The position numbers and the translations under genes were made by a program. A model generated the notes under the pieces. That model saw only the letters and a list, made by a program, of their open reading frames with translations. It ran no database searches and was not told the origin of the DNA. From assembly GCF_000203815.1 (NCBI RefSeq), contig NW_004457639.1, positions 1,364,001 through 1,428,000 of the forward strand: a DNA stretch of 64,000 nucleotides. Direction: 5' to 3'. Origin of the DNA: Cavenderia fasciculata. Taxonomy: Eukaryota; Evosea; Eumycetozoa; Acytosteliales; Cavenderiaceae. Below are positions 11,053 to 22,755 of this stretch, one piece after another (position 1 is the first letter of the stretch; every line of letters begins with the position of its first letter).

Positions 11053-12160
11053 ATGGATAATTATCAAAACAAATCATCATATGATAAATTTGAAACAAAA
11101 GAAGCAGATTTGTTACTGCCAATAAAAGATGAGGCAATAGTAAAAGAATCATTATTAAGAGAGAAAATAGGTATGCTCCTATGTTTGGTATTATTTCTAC
11201 TTCAAGCATATGCTCAAACATCTTTTACAGCGTATGTATAAATCATATTAAACAATGAGCACACACACAACCCTTGAAAATAATATTAACCAAACTATAT
11301 TTATTTATATTTTTTGTGTTTAGATGGTTAATGGAAGAATATGCATTACACAATTATCCAAATAGTTCACAATCACAAAGAGATTCAACGGCATCACATT
11401 ATCAATCGATTAGTGATGCTTTGCCATTTGCATCTAGTTTTATAGCGTGTCCGTTGATTGGAATGGTTGCAGATCGAAAAGGACGAAAGATCTTGTGCAT
11501 GTTTGTTTTATTCACAGCGTTGTGCGACTCGATCATCACCATTGTAGGAGTAAAATTTTGGTTGTTGTGGCCAATATACATGTCAAACTTTTTTGGAGGC
11601 ATCAGTCTTGCCATTGCACCCTTGGTCTTTGCCTACTTTGCTGACATTACAACAAAGGAGGAGCGTCCAAGTATCTACGCATTGATAGGCATGTCGCAAG
11701 GAATTTCAGCCTGTCTAGGGCCACTCATCGGCATGGGCCTCATGGCTTGGCTCCCCATCTACACGCAATATTTTAGTTGTGCCTGTCTCGTGTTGGCAAT
11801 GGCAGTTCTCATCCCATTAAAAGAGTCGTACCATTTTAGAGAAGGTATTCGAATTTCCAGAGACGATGAGCCAGTTGCACCAGAAGACGCGGCTGCCAAT
11901 GGATCAAGAAATCCGTTTGTGGCAGTCGCCAGTCTCTTCAAAGTTGGTAAATTTGTTGGTCTCTATTCATTGGTCGCGTTTATCTATTGTTTCTCCTATA
12001 TCGATAGTTTAACAACACAATATAATTTCACCAATGTAAAATTCAACTGGGGACCAACTCCAAATAATATTCTTTCTAGTGCCGTTGGTGTTGGTGTTTT
12101 CGTTTGGAGTATAATATTAAATTGGATATTAAAATCTAAATGTATGAAAAACAAAATAAT

Positions 12161-12202
<42 letters not shown>

Positions 12203-12783
12203 CAATTTTAATTATTTAATACTTTTCTATTATTATTTTAGCTGAAAGATCAGTTACAATGTTTGCTTTTTTAGGAGTTTCAGCTTGTCATCTATTATAT
12301 GCATTTTCACAAAATCAATGGATGTATGCAGTATTTTTGTGTGTTGGCTCCTTTACTACATTGATATTTAATAATATTCAATCGACCATTTCCAAAGCCG
12401 TACCTAATGATATGCAGGCTACTGTATTGGCCGGTGTATCATCACTTGGGAGTCTTTCTACCTTTGCAGGAGCATTGACAATGGAAAACCTCCTTGCCTA
12501 TTTCATTTCAGGTAAAGCCCCCATTTACTTTCCTGGTATGAATTATATACTCGATAGTGGTGTCATGTTTTTAGCATTCCTACTTTCATTGGCCCTATTA
12601 TTTATTTATCCTCGTGGATGTAAAGAGGAACTTGGTGAACCACTAAAAGATGACAATAAAGTGATTGATGAAGAACAAGAAGATCTCATCAAAGATAATA
12701 ACAATAACAATGGTGAAATATCAAACTATAATTCAATCAACGATGATGATGATCATAATCCAACAGATATTTATAGATCATAA
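11053..12783 (+). CDS. Major facilitator superfamily transporter (MFSD14/HIAT1- or TetA-like)
   Basis: Exons 11053-11231, 11324-12141 and 12242-12783 give 512 residues in phase. The N-terminal ~35 residues are polar and cytoplasmic-looking, followed by about 12 hydrophobic segments split by a hydrophilic loop near residues 245-265. The loop 2-3 signature GMVADRKGRK is the MFS motif A and is repeated in spirit in family members. ISACLGPLIGMGL matches the motif C-like glycine helix of TetA and HIAT1 transporters. The C-terminal tail is acidic and Asn-rich. Intron 2 contains a long ATA repeat (about 12151-12202). The likely role is membrane transport of an unknown small solute. The HIAT1/MFSD14 relation is the best guess, but related drug/H+ antiporters cannot be excluded. 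Confidence 0.82.
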
Positions 12784-13414
12784 ATATTTAATAATAATAA
12801 AAGTTATAGGTTATATAATATATTAATATATAACTATATAACATACCTTTGGTCAATCACATGATGATCTTCCTCTTTTGTTATTCTCTTTACAATGTCA
12901 TTCGACAATATCGTGATTCTCTTTATCTTTTCGACTTCAGTCATACATATAACAATAATTATTTAGTGGGGGTTCTAACATAAGTACTGAAGAGAGAGAG
13001 AGAGAGGGTGAAAAATAAATACTCAGTAGAGAATGGTCACTAAGAAGGGGGTACTTAAATTTTTTGGTTTCAGTAGAGTAATTTCTTTATTAATATTTTA
13101 TTGGTCGCTCTCTCTATATACTCCTCTTTTTTAACCACATTTTGTTTACAATCTATCCATCATTAAATTTATTATCATTGCCTTCTTTTTTTTGATTATT
13201 TTTATTAAAGTGTCCACCACCTCACCATTTAATATTAATTTTAGTCTTCTCTCTCTCTCTCGATAATATATTATTATTATTAGTATCTTGTTTGTCCTAT
13301 CTCTTCTTCTTCTTCTTCTTCTTATTTTCATCATCAATTTTTTAAATTCTATTAATTAAATCAACTTCAACTTACATTACTTTACTTGTCTTTTTTTCAT
13401 AAAAAAAAAATAGG
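12784..13414. promoter_or_regulatory. Spacer and promoter of the RING/TRAF gene
   Basis: No gene seen. It contains GA and CT microsatellites (near 12990-13005 and 13245-13262), a CTT run (about 13304-13322) and long T/A tracts typical of dictyostelid 5' regions. Confidence 0.35.
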
Positions 13415-15029
13415 ATGACAACTTCTTTATCAGTAGCTAAAAGAGAAAGGAGTAGTAATACTACTACATCTGCATCTGATTATCATTCATCGAGATTTGA
13501 TAATCCGGTTGTAGTTGTTCCAGAAGGAGTTGTTAAAAGAAAGAAATTAGACTCTCTGTCGTCACCAATATTTGGCACCTATTCTTCGCCAGTCAAATCA
13601 ACTCCAATCGATGTGGATGAAGCATCATCGTCGCAACGCATCAAACCAAATGTATCGTTCAAAGCTAAACCTACCTTTGTTGATATCCCATCGTCACCCA
13701 AAGACACGCTTTATCCAAGTCTCTCGGACAAGCAACAACAAAAGAGCAGTCCTTGTGTTATGAAATCGATTGGCACCAATACTGTAGACAAGTTCATGGC
13801 CGATGAAGACATGGAATCTGAATCGTCCGATGTCCTTTCAGAGGTGTGCTCTGAGACTTCTTCCACGACCACTGCAGGCTGTTCAAAGGATCTGCAACAC
13901 GCCAACAAACAGTTGCTCAACGCCGACGACACTGAAGTACTGACTCACCAGATTGAGCTGGAAGAGTCAAAGTCGACCATGTTTGGTCTGCTACAGTGCA
14001 CCATTTGCAATCAACTATTACTAAAAAATCCGCTACAGTGTTCCAATGGTTGTTTGTTCCATGAAGATTGTATCAACATGGTGATCAAAGAAACAAAGCA
14101 ACGTGAATGTCCAAAATGTCATACTCCAACCACCACATCTAACCTTTCAAAGTGTACATTCTTGCATGAATTTATTTTACATTCATCTGTATGTAATAAT
14201 ATATATATAAAAAAGAGAGAGAGAGAGGGTGAGTTTGATATTCTTGAATATATTTTATTAATATGTGTACGTACATGCATATATATATTTGTAGGTAAAA
14301 TGTAAGAATTCCTTTTACTTGGATAATGAAGGATTCAAGAGTGATCCCGAAGGATGTAGTGAGAGTGATTTCTTGCCAGCAATCATTGGTCATCAACAAA
14401 AATGTGGCTTTAAATTGTTGACTTGTGAATTTAGTCAATGCTCATCCAAACCAGGTGACGATGATATCTGTCCATTGATTAGAAGAAAGGATCAAGCAAC
14501 ACATTATAAATCATGTATTCATAGAAAGATTAATTGTACTCTATGTTCAATGGAAATTACTTTTAAAGAAATTGATGTATGTTAACAAATAATAAGATAT
14601 TGTTAATAATGTTTTACTAACCATTAATATTATGTTTAGCCACATGGTGAAGAATGTCAAATGGCATTGATTGAATGTCATCAATGTGATACACATGTTC
14701 TTCGTATGGATTTGGATAAGCACATTCAAGAGGAATGCTTGGAGACTGTGATTGAATGTCCACATCAATTCTGCTCTGATAGAATCAAGAGAAAACACAG
14801 AGACCATCACATGAAGGATAATGAATTGAAGCATCTTCAAAACCAAAACTATGATTTAACCAACCAATTGAATCATCTTCGAACCTCGTTTAGCCATAGT
14901 ATCAATGAGACGAATAATAGTGGTGGTTCATCTACTGCTTCTACTTCTCGTTCTACTCACGGTCATAGCCGTTCAACTAGAGGAAGTGATAAACCAAAGG
15001 TTAAACAATCTGGTTGTGTCATTAATTAA
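13415..15029 (+). CDS. RING and TRAF-type zinc finger protein with CaaX-like C terminus
   Basis: Exons 13415-14188, 14295-14576 and 14640-15029 give 481 residues, all phase 0. Residues 1-190 are Ser/Thr-rich low complexity. A RING-like module follows (CTICNQLLL ... CLFHEDC ... CPKC, about 196-237). Then come TRAF-type zinc fingers with repeated C/H pairs (QKCGFKLLTC, HYKSCIHRKINC, HIQEECLETVIEC) and a short coiled coil (NELKHLQNQNYDLTNQLNHL). It ends in a Ser-rich tail with the last four residues CVIN. Dictyostelids have many such TRAF-like proteins; a ubiquitin-ligase or scaffold role is inferred from the RING. The terminal cysteine box could direct prenylation and membrane attachment, which would be unusual for this class. 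Confidence 0.82.
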
Positions 15030-15331
15030 TTGATTCAATTATCACCATCATCATCATCATCATTTCTACCTACTTTCTTCTTCTTTTAACATAGACCTGT
15101 AAATATTACCATTTTATTCTTCTTCCTCCTCCCTCTTCTTGTTTAATACAATCAGATTATCTGTTTTAGAGTTTCTTTCAATGTAAATAAATAAATAAAT
15201 AAAAAAATAAACAACTATTCAAAATACAAACATTGAGCAAGCAAGATCTTTTTTGTTTTAGAAAGATAACAAATTGAAGTAAAAGATATCTTTATATCTT
15301 TCTTCTTCTTTTTTAACCATTACTGCAGAGG
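15030..15331. other. Intergenic spacer
   Basis: AT-rich, with CAT repeats just after the stop (about 15045-15063) and T/C-rich runs before the next start. No gene or RNA recognised. Confidence 0.5.
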
Positions 15332-16840
15332 ATGGGTAATATTAAATCAAAGACATTACCAAACTATTGTTTATACAAGATATTAGAGCATTTGGTGAAT
15401 GAAAAGACAAGTTCGTTTAGATGGAGATTAAGTTTAGCGTCGATATCAAAAGATGTGATGACGTATGTTCGAAACAATCTAAGACACGATCACATGTTTG
15501 AGACGATATCGCGACACCCTGATCTCGAGCGACTCGTCAACCACGTGGGGAATTGGTGTTGCCCGATAGGTAGAATAGGTAATCTTCGCAGGATTATCAC
15601 TGCACACGGCACTCATCTCCCCATCAACGCTCATCAACTGACGTATCTTGCGACAGTTGATCATATGGAGTTTGACGGGATGGATCAGGATGACATAAAG
15701 ATGCTTCTGCCGCATCTGATCAACGTGCGTACCATCAACATTTGCTTTTACAACTTTGGGCAACCCGATGTTATTCTCGGGCTCCTTTTGATGGTAAAGT
15801 CAACGGTCACCAAGATAAAGACAACAACACTCGGTGAAGAAGAGTTGATGCGCGTGCTAGGAGACTACGTCACTGCTGACGATTGTATCGGACTGCGGTC
15901 TCTGGTCATACAGCCACGCACAAAACCCAACATATCGGCACAGGCTCTCGCCACTAAAGTATATGCGCCATTGTTGGTGAATCCGCAAACGAGTGCTGCG
16001 TTTGCTCGGACACTGACATCGCTCAAAATCATTCATCATCACATGATCGAGTTTGATTTCCTCTTTGAGCATTTAAACAGACTCGACCATCTGTCGAAAC
16101 TGCATCTCCTACAACTTCATACAGTGCCAGGCGGATCAATCGCATCACAAGAGTTTGTATATGCATTCAAAGCATATTATTGTGCTAATCGCACGATAAC
16201 CAACCTCAAACTTGACTTTCAATTCCCATCGGATTGTGACGAGACTACAAGTTTATATCGTGTGTTTAGGGATAAACCAGAACTTAAGCGACTATCAATC
16301 AATCTAAACACGAATCATCCCGAAACACTTGACCCACTCCAACTCAACGCCAACTTGTATAAATTAGAAATCATGGACTTGCACAAGGACACCAATCTAT
16401 CAAATACTCTTGATCCCCTTGTCAACACACTAGAGCATCTATCAGTGCCCACCTCCTCTCATTCGGTCTATCGATTCATTACCACTTCAACTGTACTTTA
16501 CCAACTTCGTATTGGTCGATCGACTCAAGTATCCGATCTCATCGAATCACTTAGATTAACCAAATCACCACTTACCATTCTAACATTAGATGTTTTAACA
16601 TATAATGCAATGGGATTATCTTTAAAATTATTAAAAACTATTAAATGTAAGTAGAAATATATCTATTTTTTTTAAAGAGATAAATATTAATAAATTTTTA
16701 ATTTAGGTATTCCAACTCTACAATTATATACAACAACACCTGCCATTTATCATGAACATGATAAAACTTGTAAATCATTTTTTGATTTTAAAAAAGTACA
16801 TATCCAACATGATTTGGTAAATTTGTATAGAAAAAAGTAA
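15332..16840 (+). CDS. F-box/LRR-like protein with N-myristoylation-type start
   Basis: Exons 15332-16646 and 16707-16840 give 482 residues (donor GTAAGT, acceptor TTTAG, phase 1). The N terminus has an F-box-like helix (LPNYCLYKILEHL) followed by a SLASISKDVMTYVRNNL stretch, as in the large dictyostelid F-box-like families. The rest consists of irregular leucine-rich segments (LRSLVIQ, LTSLKII, LSKLHLLQLH, LKRLSINLN), consistent with an LRR-type solenoid. If a true F-box, it would link a substrate to an SCF ubiquitin ligase. The extreme start MGNIKSK has Gly2 and Ser6 plus Lys7, the pattern of N-myristoylated proteins. The first third is relatively GC-rich. The F-box call is moderate; no single canonical LRR repeat stands out. 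Confidence 0.68.
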
Positions 16841-17020
16841 ATCCAAATATAAATATAAATATACCATTTTTTGTAATATTATAATATCTTGTAAATAAAT
16901 TCACCCAATTATAATTAGTAATAAATTAAATAATTTAAATCGAAATAAATTTAAATTGTTTTGAAATTATGTTGAAATTTCGATCAATTGATCGCAATCA
17001 TTTTATATCTTTTCACAACA

Positions 17021-18160
17021 ATGCAATTCATAGATATAGGTGTAAATTTAACAGGTATGATGATGATGGTATATAGATAAATGAATGATGATGAATCTAA
17101 CAACAAATCAATTGATTTGTTTAGATGATATGTTTAAAGGAATTTATCATGGTAAATCAAAACATGATAAAGATTTGGATGATATTCTATCAAGAGCATG
17201 GAATGTTGGAATGGATAGAATCATGATTACATCTGGGAGACTGTCAGATGTGAAAGAAGCAATTGCAATCATTGATCATTACAATAGTGGTGTGAGTGGT
17301 GAACAACACAAGAATAGATTATTCACAACGATTGGTGTACATCCAACAAGATGCACTGAAATTGAAACATACCCTGGTGGATCAGAAGCCTACTTTAAAG
17401 AATTGATTGAATTGGCAAACAACAACAAAGACAAGATTGTTGCAGTTGGTGAATTTGGTTTGGATTATGATCGTCTTGAATTCTGTCCCAAAGAGACACA
17501 AATCAAATACTTTGAACTACAATTTCAACTAGCTCAAGCTACCAACCTCCCCCTCTTTCTTCACCTACGTAATGCTTTTGATGACTTTATCAATGTTATT
17601 GAAAAGTATCGTCATACCTTTAAATTTGGTGTTGTTCATTCATTTGTAAGGAAACAAAACAAACAAATCGATTCTTTTTACTGAACATATTCTTTATACC
17701 TATAGGATGGAAATGAAGAACAAGTTAAAAAGATTACAGAGATGGGATTACATATTGGAATTAATGGTTGTTCGTTAAAAACAGAAGATAATTTAAACTC
17801 AATGGCATCCATACCATCCGACAGATTATTAATTGAGACTGACGCACCTTGGTGTGATGTAAGAAAGACACATGCAGGTCACAAATACATTACTACACAA
17901 TTCGATACTGTAAAGAAAGAGAAATGGCAACCTGGTAAATGTGTACAAGCTCGAAATGAACCATGTAATATTATGTAAGTAGAGTAGTAGAGTCGTATAA
18001 TAATAATATTTTACTTTTTTTTTAAAATAACTAACAAACGATCGATTTGATGTAAAGTAATATACTAGAGGTAGTAGCAGGACACAGAAAACAAGAGAAA
18101 GAAGAACTAGCAAAAATAATCTATAATACAACTAAATCAATTTATTTCCCTTCCTCTTAA
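17021..18160 (+). CDS. tatdn1: TatD-family deoxyribonuclease TATDN1
   Basis: Exons 17021-17054, 17125-17645, 17706-17974 and 18058-18160 give 308 residues in phase. The first exon is only 34 bases and encodes MQFIDIGVNLT, carrying the metal-binding start of the TatD fold (usually HxH; here DIGVN, as in TATDN1). Further landmarks are GVHPTRC, VGEFGLDYDR (the catalytic glutamate motif), FLHLRN, VVHSFDG, IGINGCSLK and the very conserved LIETDAPWC motif with the metal-binding Asp, followed by the C-terminal NEPCNIxxILE helix. Family knowledge: a metal-dependent 3'-5' exonuclease/endonuclease linked to DNA repair and apoptosis. Length matches animal TATDN1 (~297). The adjacent F-box-like gene ends 180 bases upstream on the same strand. 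Confidence 0.92.
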
Positions 18161-18429
18161 ATATATAAATAATAAATAGAAAAGAGAAAGAGAGAAAGAG
18201 AAAGAGAATATGATGATTGCCAATACCAATAACATAAATATTTTATTTTATTTTTTATTAATTTTTATTATTATATTAGTTTTTTAATGAAAGAATGAAT
18301 ATTTGCAGACAGGAGAGGTTGGGTGACGATTCATTACGTTCATTTATTAATTTATTATACTCTATTTATTTGGGATGTTAGAAAGATAGCTAGATAGATA
18401 GAAAGAAAGAAAGAAAGATAGAGAGAGAA

Positions 18430-19719
18430 ATGAAGAAAGGAAAGAATAGTTATATGTTGTTGGCAAATCAACATGCACATGAAGATGACGACGATGATAA
18501 TAATGATGATGATAACAACAACGATATAGACAGCACTGTAAATAACAATAAAGATGATCAAAGTAGTAAGAGCATACCATCAACAGATGATGATGATGAC
18601 TACGATGAGAATGGTCATAATAATAGTGGCAATAATAATGAACAAAGAAATTTATTAAATAATAATAGTAGAAATAATAATAATAATAGTTTGATAATGG
18701 ATGAAGAGGAAGATGAAGAAACGGAAAGAAATGTTATATTGTTTAGTAATAGGGATCCTTCAGTATCGATATTTGCAACACCTTCAAACAACCCATCGAT
18801 ACAAAGTATGGGTGGTGGTACTCAAGGAGGAGAAAGGTTATTATTTAATACGAGTGTAACCAATGATTGGAGTCGATTTGTTTTAAACAACAGTTCGACA
18901 AACAATCAGTACAATAATCACTTCCCATTCCCAAGAACACCAAGTTCATCAAACAATTATTATCCATCCGATGATGATGACGATGAAAATGATGGACACC
19001 ACACAACCATCGATATGAACCAATTACATCGTCATTTTATTAATTCACCTCCTATGAATGGCGGCGGTGGTCGTCATACTACTACAACAACCTCTACATC
19101 TACTTCAAGACAACTTCAACCACAACCTGCATTACAATTAAAACAAGGAGAAGCTATTATAATTAGTGAACCTGGAGGTTATGGTAATAATATAGTTGTT
19201 GGATTCAATGATAAACGATTCAACGAGCTTGGTCATGACGGCAGTCACAACTTGGCAAGTTATTTTAAGAATATGGCTGATCCCTCTTCAGTATCTTCTC
19301 AAACCACCACTTTAAATGCTGCATTTAGACAAGCTGCGGGAGACGACGGTGCCGCCGCTTTGGATGAAGCATCGCGATATCTATCAGAACATCGATACGG
19401 AAAGGCAAAGAAGCTATTATCATCGATTACACTGGGTGAGATATTGGCATGTGCCATGATATCACTAGAAGTTCCCATTGGACTGATATTCTTCCTCTTG
19501 GTATTCATCGTTGCAGCCGATGTTGCTGTATTCTACACTCTTGCAAAGAACAAGCTCACATTCATGTCCTATATCATTTTTGGATCGGCTACCGTTGTAT
19601 TCATGGCTGGTTTCTTTATACCTATACCATCGGTTATCTCTTTAATTAGATTAATCGTCTTTATGGTATCATTAAATGCAAGAAGGGAAATGTTAATTAA
19701 TTTACAATATCTATCTTAA
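18430..19719 (+). CDS. Membrane protein with acidic Asn-rich N terminus, unknown function
   Basis: This is a single open exon of 429 residues. Residues 1-290 are Asn/Asp/Thr-rich low complexity with poly-D and poly-N tracts. A compact conserved-looking C-terminal domain follows (about 310-429). It opens with LDEASRYLSEHRYGKAKKLL and then has three hydrophobic helices (MISLEVPIGLIFFLLVFIVA, FMSYIIFGSATVVFMAGFF, and SVISLIRLIVFMVSL). I do not recognise the family. There is no N-terminal signal peptide, so the helices probably act as internal signal anchors. The start is the first ATG after a GA-rich leader (AGATAG/GAAAGA repeats at 18370-18428). Confidence 0.7.
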   Translation: MKKGKNSYMLLANQHAHEDDDDDNNDDDNNNDIDSTVNNNKDDQSSKSIPSTDDDDDYDENGHNNSGNNNEQRNLLNNNSRNNNNNSLIMDEEEDEETERNVILFSNRDPSVSIFATPSNNPSIQSMGGGTQGGERLLFNTSVTNDWSRFVLNNSSTNNQYNNHFPFPRTPSSSNNYYPSDDDDDENDGHHTTIDMNQLHRHFINSPPMNGGGGRHTTTTTSTSTSRQLQPQPALQLKQGEAIIISEPGGYGNNIVVGFNDKRFNELGHDGSHNLASYFKNMADPSSVSSQTTTLNAAFRQAAGDDGAAALDEASRYLSEHRYGKAKKLLSSITLGEILACAMISLEVPIGLIFFLLVFIVAADVAVFYTLAKNKLTFMSYIIFGSATVVFMAGFFIPIPSVISLIRLIVFMVSLNARREMLINLQYLS

Positions 19720-19942
19720 TAATAATTAAAATAATAACAACAATCAAATAATAACACATTGTATATATAAAAGTAAAAGTAATTGTAAATATTAAAAATC
19801 TAAACTAAACTTTAAGGTATGTTATTATATAATCAAATCATAATAATAATATTTCAATATCCTAATTAACTTAATTAATTTATTTATTTTAGAAATAGCA
19901 AACAATAATAATAAAATACTCTATTTTATTTATGTTTCTACA
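19720..19942. other. Convergent 3' spacer
   Basis: AT-rich spacer between the stop of the membrane-protein gene and the stop of the small minus-strand gene proposed next. No further signal seen. Confidence 0.4.
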
Positions 19943-20122
19943 TTAATTGTTATGTTTTGCCATCTCATGACAGACAGGCACCGACGGATCAATTCTTCTG
20001 GATACCGGTGAAACTGTGTTTGGGTTTCTATCTTTGGCATCCAAGGAGGGTTCTAAAACCTAAAAAAAATAAAAAAACCAAATTAATTATTGTAAACCTT
20101 GAATTTGAGCTTTTTTAATCAT
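19943..20122 (-). CDS. Candidate small spliced gene, about 44 aa
   Basis: A GC-richer island in AT-rich DNA is open on the minus strand. Exon 2 (20052 down to 19943) reads EPSLDAKDRNPNTVSPVSR... and ends at a TAA. It is preceded by a long T-tract and a TTTAG acceptor pair. An upstream mini-exon (20122 down to 20098) starts with ATG and joins in phase 1 through an unusual GTTTAC donor, leaving a 45-base intron. The codon-rich, hydrophilic exon next to a perfect polypyrimidine tract is the main evidence. The exact acceptor (20053 or 20060) and the first exon are uncertain. A second frame is also open, so the call is tentative. It would be transcribed divergently from ATG16, sharing its promoter. 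Confidence 0.4.
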
Positions 20123-20336
20123 TCATTCATTCATTATTCTCACCCTAATATCGGCTATAATATTAAAACGTTATATATACACAGATACATATACATACAT
20201 ATACATACACTCAAGTTAGTTTGTTCTATTAGAATCATTCATAGTAGTTGATATTACAAGAAAGATAGAGAGAAAGAAAGATATATAGGTGTTCCTTTTT
20301 AAAAGGAGAGATAGAGAGAGAAGAGAAGAGAAGAGA
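20123..20336. promoter_or_regulatory. ATG16 promoter (possibly bidirectional)
   Basis: Contains TATATATA-type boxes (about 20171-20179), a TACATA repeat and a GA-rich leader directly before the ATG16 start. If the small minus-strand gene is real, this 214-base stretch serves both. Confidence 0.4.
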
Positions 20337-22444
20337 ATGACATTCTATTCATCTGTGATATCGACAGCATCACAATCATTTCATTCAATTACACCATGGA
20401 AACAATCGATTGTACTTCAATTGAATCATCGAAATAATATACAAACCAATGCAATGGCCGAAGTTGTAAAGAACTATCACGACTTGTTGAAGCGTCAAAG
20501 AAGTTTGGTAGACCTTAATCAAATCTATGAAAAGGAGATTGTAACTCTAAGAAATGAGAAGCGAGGTGATAAAGGTTCTTCAAATAATCAATCAACTAAT
20601 AATTCAAGTGTTGGGTAAGGAGGAGATATTATCTAGATAGTTTAAATAATGATTGATTATTGTTTCTAACTCTCTCTCTTTCTATTTCTTTCTATTTCTA
20701 TTTCTTTATTCTCTCTCTCTTTCAATTTAGAGGATCAATGTCAAGAGGTAAAACAATTGAAGAATTGGAAAATAAGATATATAAATTACAAGAAGATTTG
20801 ACAAGTAGTTATAAGAGGAGTGCAGACAATGCATCTAGTCTTTTATCGTTGACAGACAAGAACAAGGACCTTCAAAACGAATTGATATCAAAGGATATTG
20901 AGCTTGAAAAGGTTCGACACATACTCAATGGCAGTGAAGACAATTACAAGAAATTGGAATATGTCATCGAGGAAAAGACAACGGTCACTCAAATCCTAAA
21001 AGATGAACTGTCGGCACTACAAGCAGAGTTTTTACACAATGAAAGCAAGGTAATCAAGTTGGAACAGGAAAATGGTGAATTACTTGAACGTTGGATTAGA
21101 AAAAAGAATGAAGAAGCCAGTAAAATGAATGAAGCAAATGATTTCTATCATAGAATGGTTGAACAAAGAGAAAATGTAAGTATAAGTAAAAGTAATCAAA
21201 AAAACAAGCAAAAACCATCATGTTATTAATCAATCATTCATTCCCTATGCTATCTCTAGTTTAAATCAAGTGACGAATTTATAAATATAAATAATATACC
21301 AAATCAAGAAGTTAGACTTGATTTATCTGGTTTATCTTTAATGGAAAAACAAGGGTAAATATTAATATTATATTATATTATAAAATGATTATTTAATTAA
21401 TATTAATATTCTTTTGTTTGTTTAGAGCACCACAATCAATGTTACCATCAAAATCAAGAAAGAAATGGGTAGCACATAATTCAGAGGTATATTGTTTGGC
21501 ATATAATTCGACGGGACATTTATTTGCAAGTGGTAGTAGCGACAAGAGTGTCAAGTTGTGGGATGCATTCTCGGGCAACCACAAGACCACTTTGTTGGGT
21601 GCATCACAGTCTATCATGGCTGTACAATTCTCACCAAACGACGAACACATTCTAGGCACGAGTAACGATAACTCGGCACGTCTGTGGAACGTCGAGTTGG
21701 GACGACCACGTCACACACTGACTGGACACATTGGTAAAGTGTACACGGGTAAATTCTTTGCTGGATCGGACAAGGTCGCCACGGGTAGTCACGATCGTAC
21801 CATTAAACTATGGGATTTGCAAAAGGGGTATTGCAACCGCACGATATTCTGTTTCTCGAGTTGTAATGATCTATTGCCACTGAGTGGCGGCTCGACCATT
21901 GTGTCTGGTCATGTCGATCACTCGATTCGTTTCTGGGATAGTAATACCGGTGAACCTATACATGTGTTGACGGGTGTCCACGAAGGTCAGGTAACTTCCA
22001 TCTCACAGTCACTCGATCCATTCACCATTCTCACCAACTCGAGAGACCATACACTCAAACTGATCGATGTCAGAACCTATGAAACCATTCGTACGTTCAA
22101 AGACCAAGACTACCGCAACGGTCTCAACTGGACCCGTGCCGCTTGGTCTCCCGACTCTGCATACATTGCTTCTGGATCAATCGATGGTTCAGTTTGTGTT
22201 TGGAATGCTCATACCGGTAAAACTGAAAAAATTATTACTAAAATTCATAATACGTAAGATCAAAAGAAACAAAACAAAAGAAAAAAGAAAATGTACATTT
22301 TTAAAAAAACTAACAAAATATTATTATTATTATTATTGTTATGATTTATATAGTGGATCATCTGTTTGTAGTGTAGTTTGGAGTCCATTGGGTAATTCAT
22401 TCTTGAGTGGTGATAAAGATAAGAATATAGTTTTATGGGATTAA
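20337..22444 (+). CDS. atg16: Autophagy protein ATG16 (TipD-type, WD40 form)
   Basis: Exons 20337-20614, 20731-21175, 21260-21354, 21426-22253 and 22354-22444 give 578 residues in phase. The N terminus has the amphipathic ATG5-binding segment (TPWKQSIVLQLNHRNNIQ). Residues ~70-240 form a long coiled coil for dimerisation. A short linker follows, then about seven WD40 repeats with typical GSSDKSVKLWD, GSHDRTIKLWD, GHVDHSIRFWD and GDKDKNIVLWD ends. The protein stops right after the last WD. Family knowledge: the ATG12-ATG5-ATG16 complex directs ATG8 lipidation at the phagophore; in Dictyostelium the gene is also called tipD. The start at 20337 is the first ATG, following a GA-rich leader; an upstream GTG in frame is ignored. 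The WD40 exon is distinctly more GC-rich than its surroundings. Confidence 0.93.
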
Positions 22445-22590
22445 AATCATAGATCCCAAAAGTACTAGTTCTAACAATCAATCAATCCATCCACCATCCA
22501 TTGTAAACAATATATATTTTTTTCCAAACAAATCTCACAACCCTAACCCTTTCACCCCAAAATCCCAATAGTACTACTTTGTATACAACC

Positions 22591-22623
<33 letters not shown>

Positions 22624-22755
22624 AACTATAGATAGATAATATTTATGATCATTCAATCAATCAATCAATCCAACCAAACAACTTTCTTTCCCAGTTTACA
22701 CTTGAATTAATTAAGTAAATTAATTCAAAAAAAAAACTATTTCCTTCTTTACGAC
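22445..22755. other. Spacer after ATG16 with CAA repeat
   Basis: No coding signal. It holds a CAA/AAC trinucleotide run (about 22590-22622) and CAAT repeats near 22650-22672. Confidence 0.5.
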
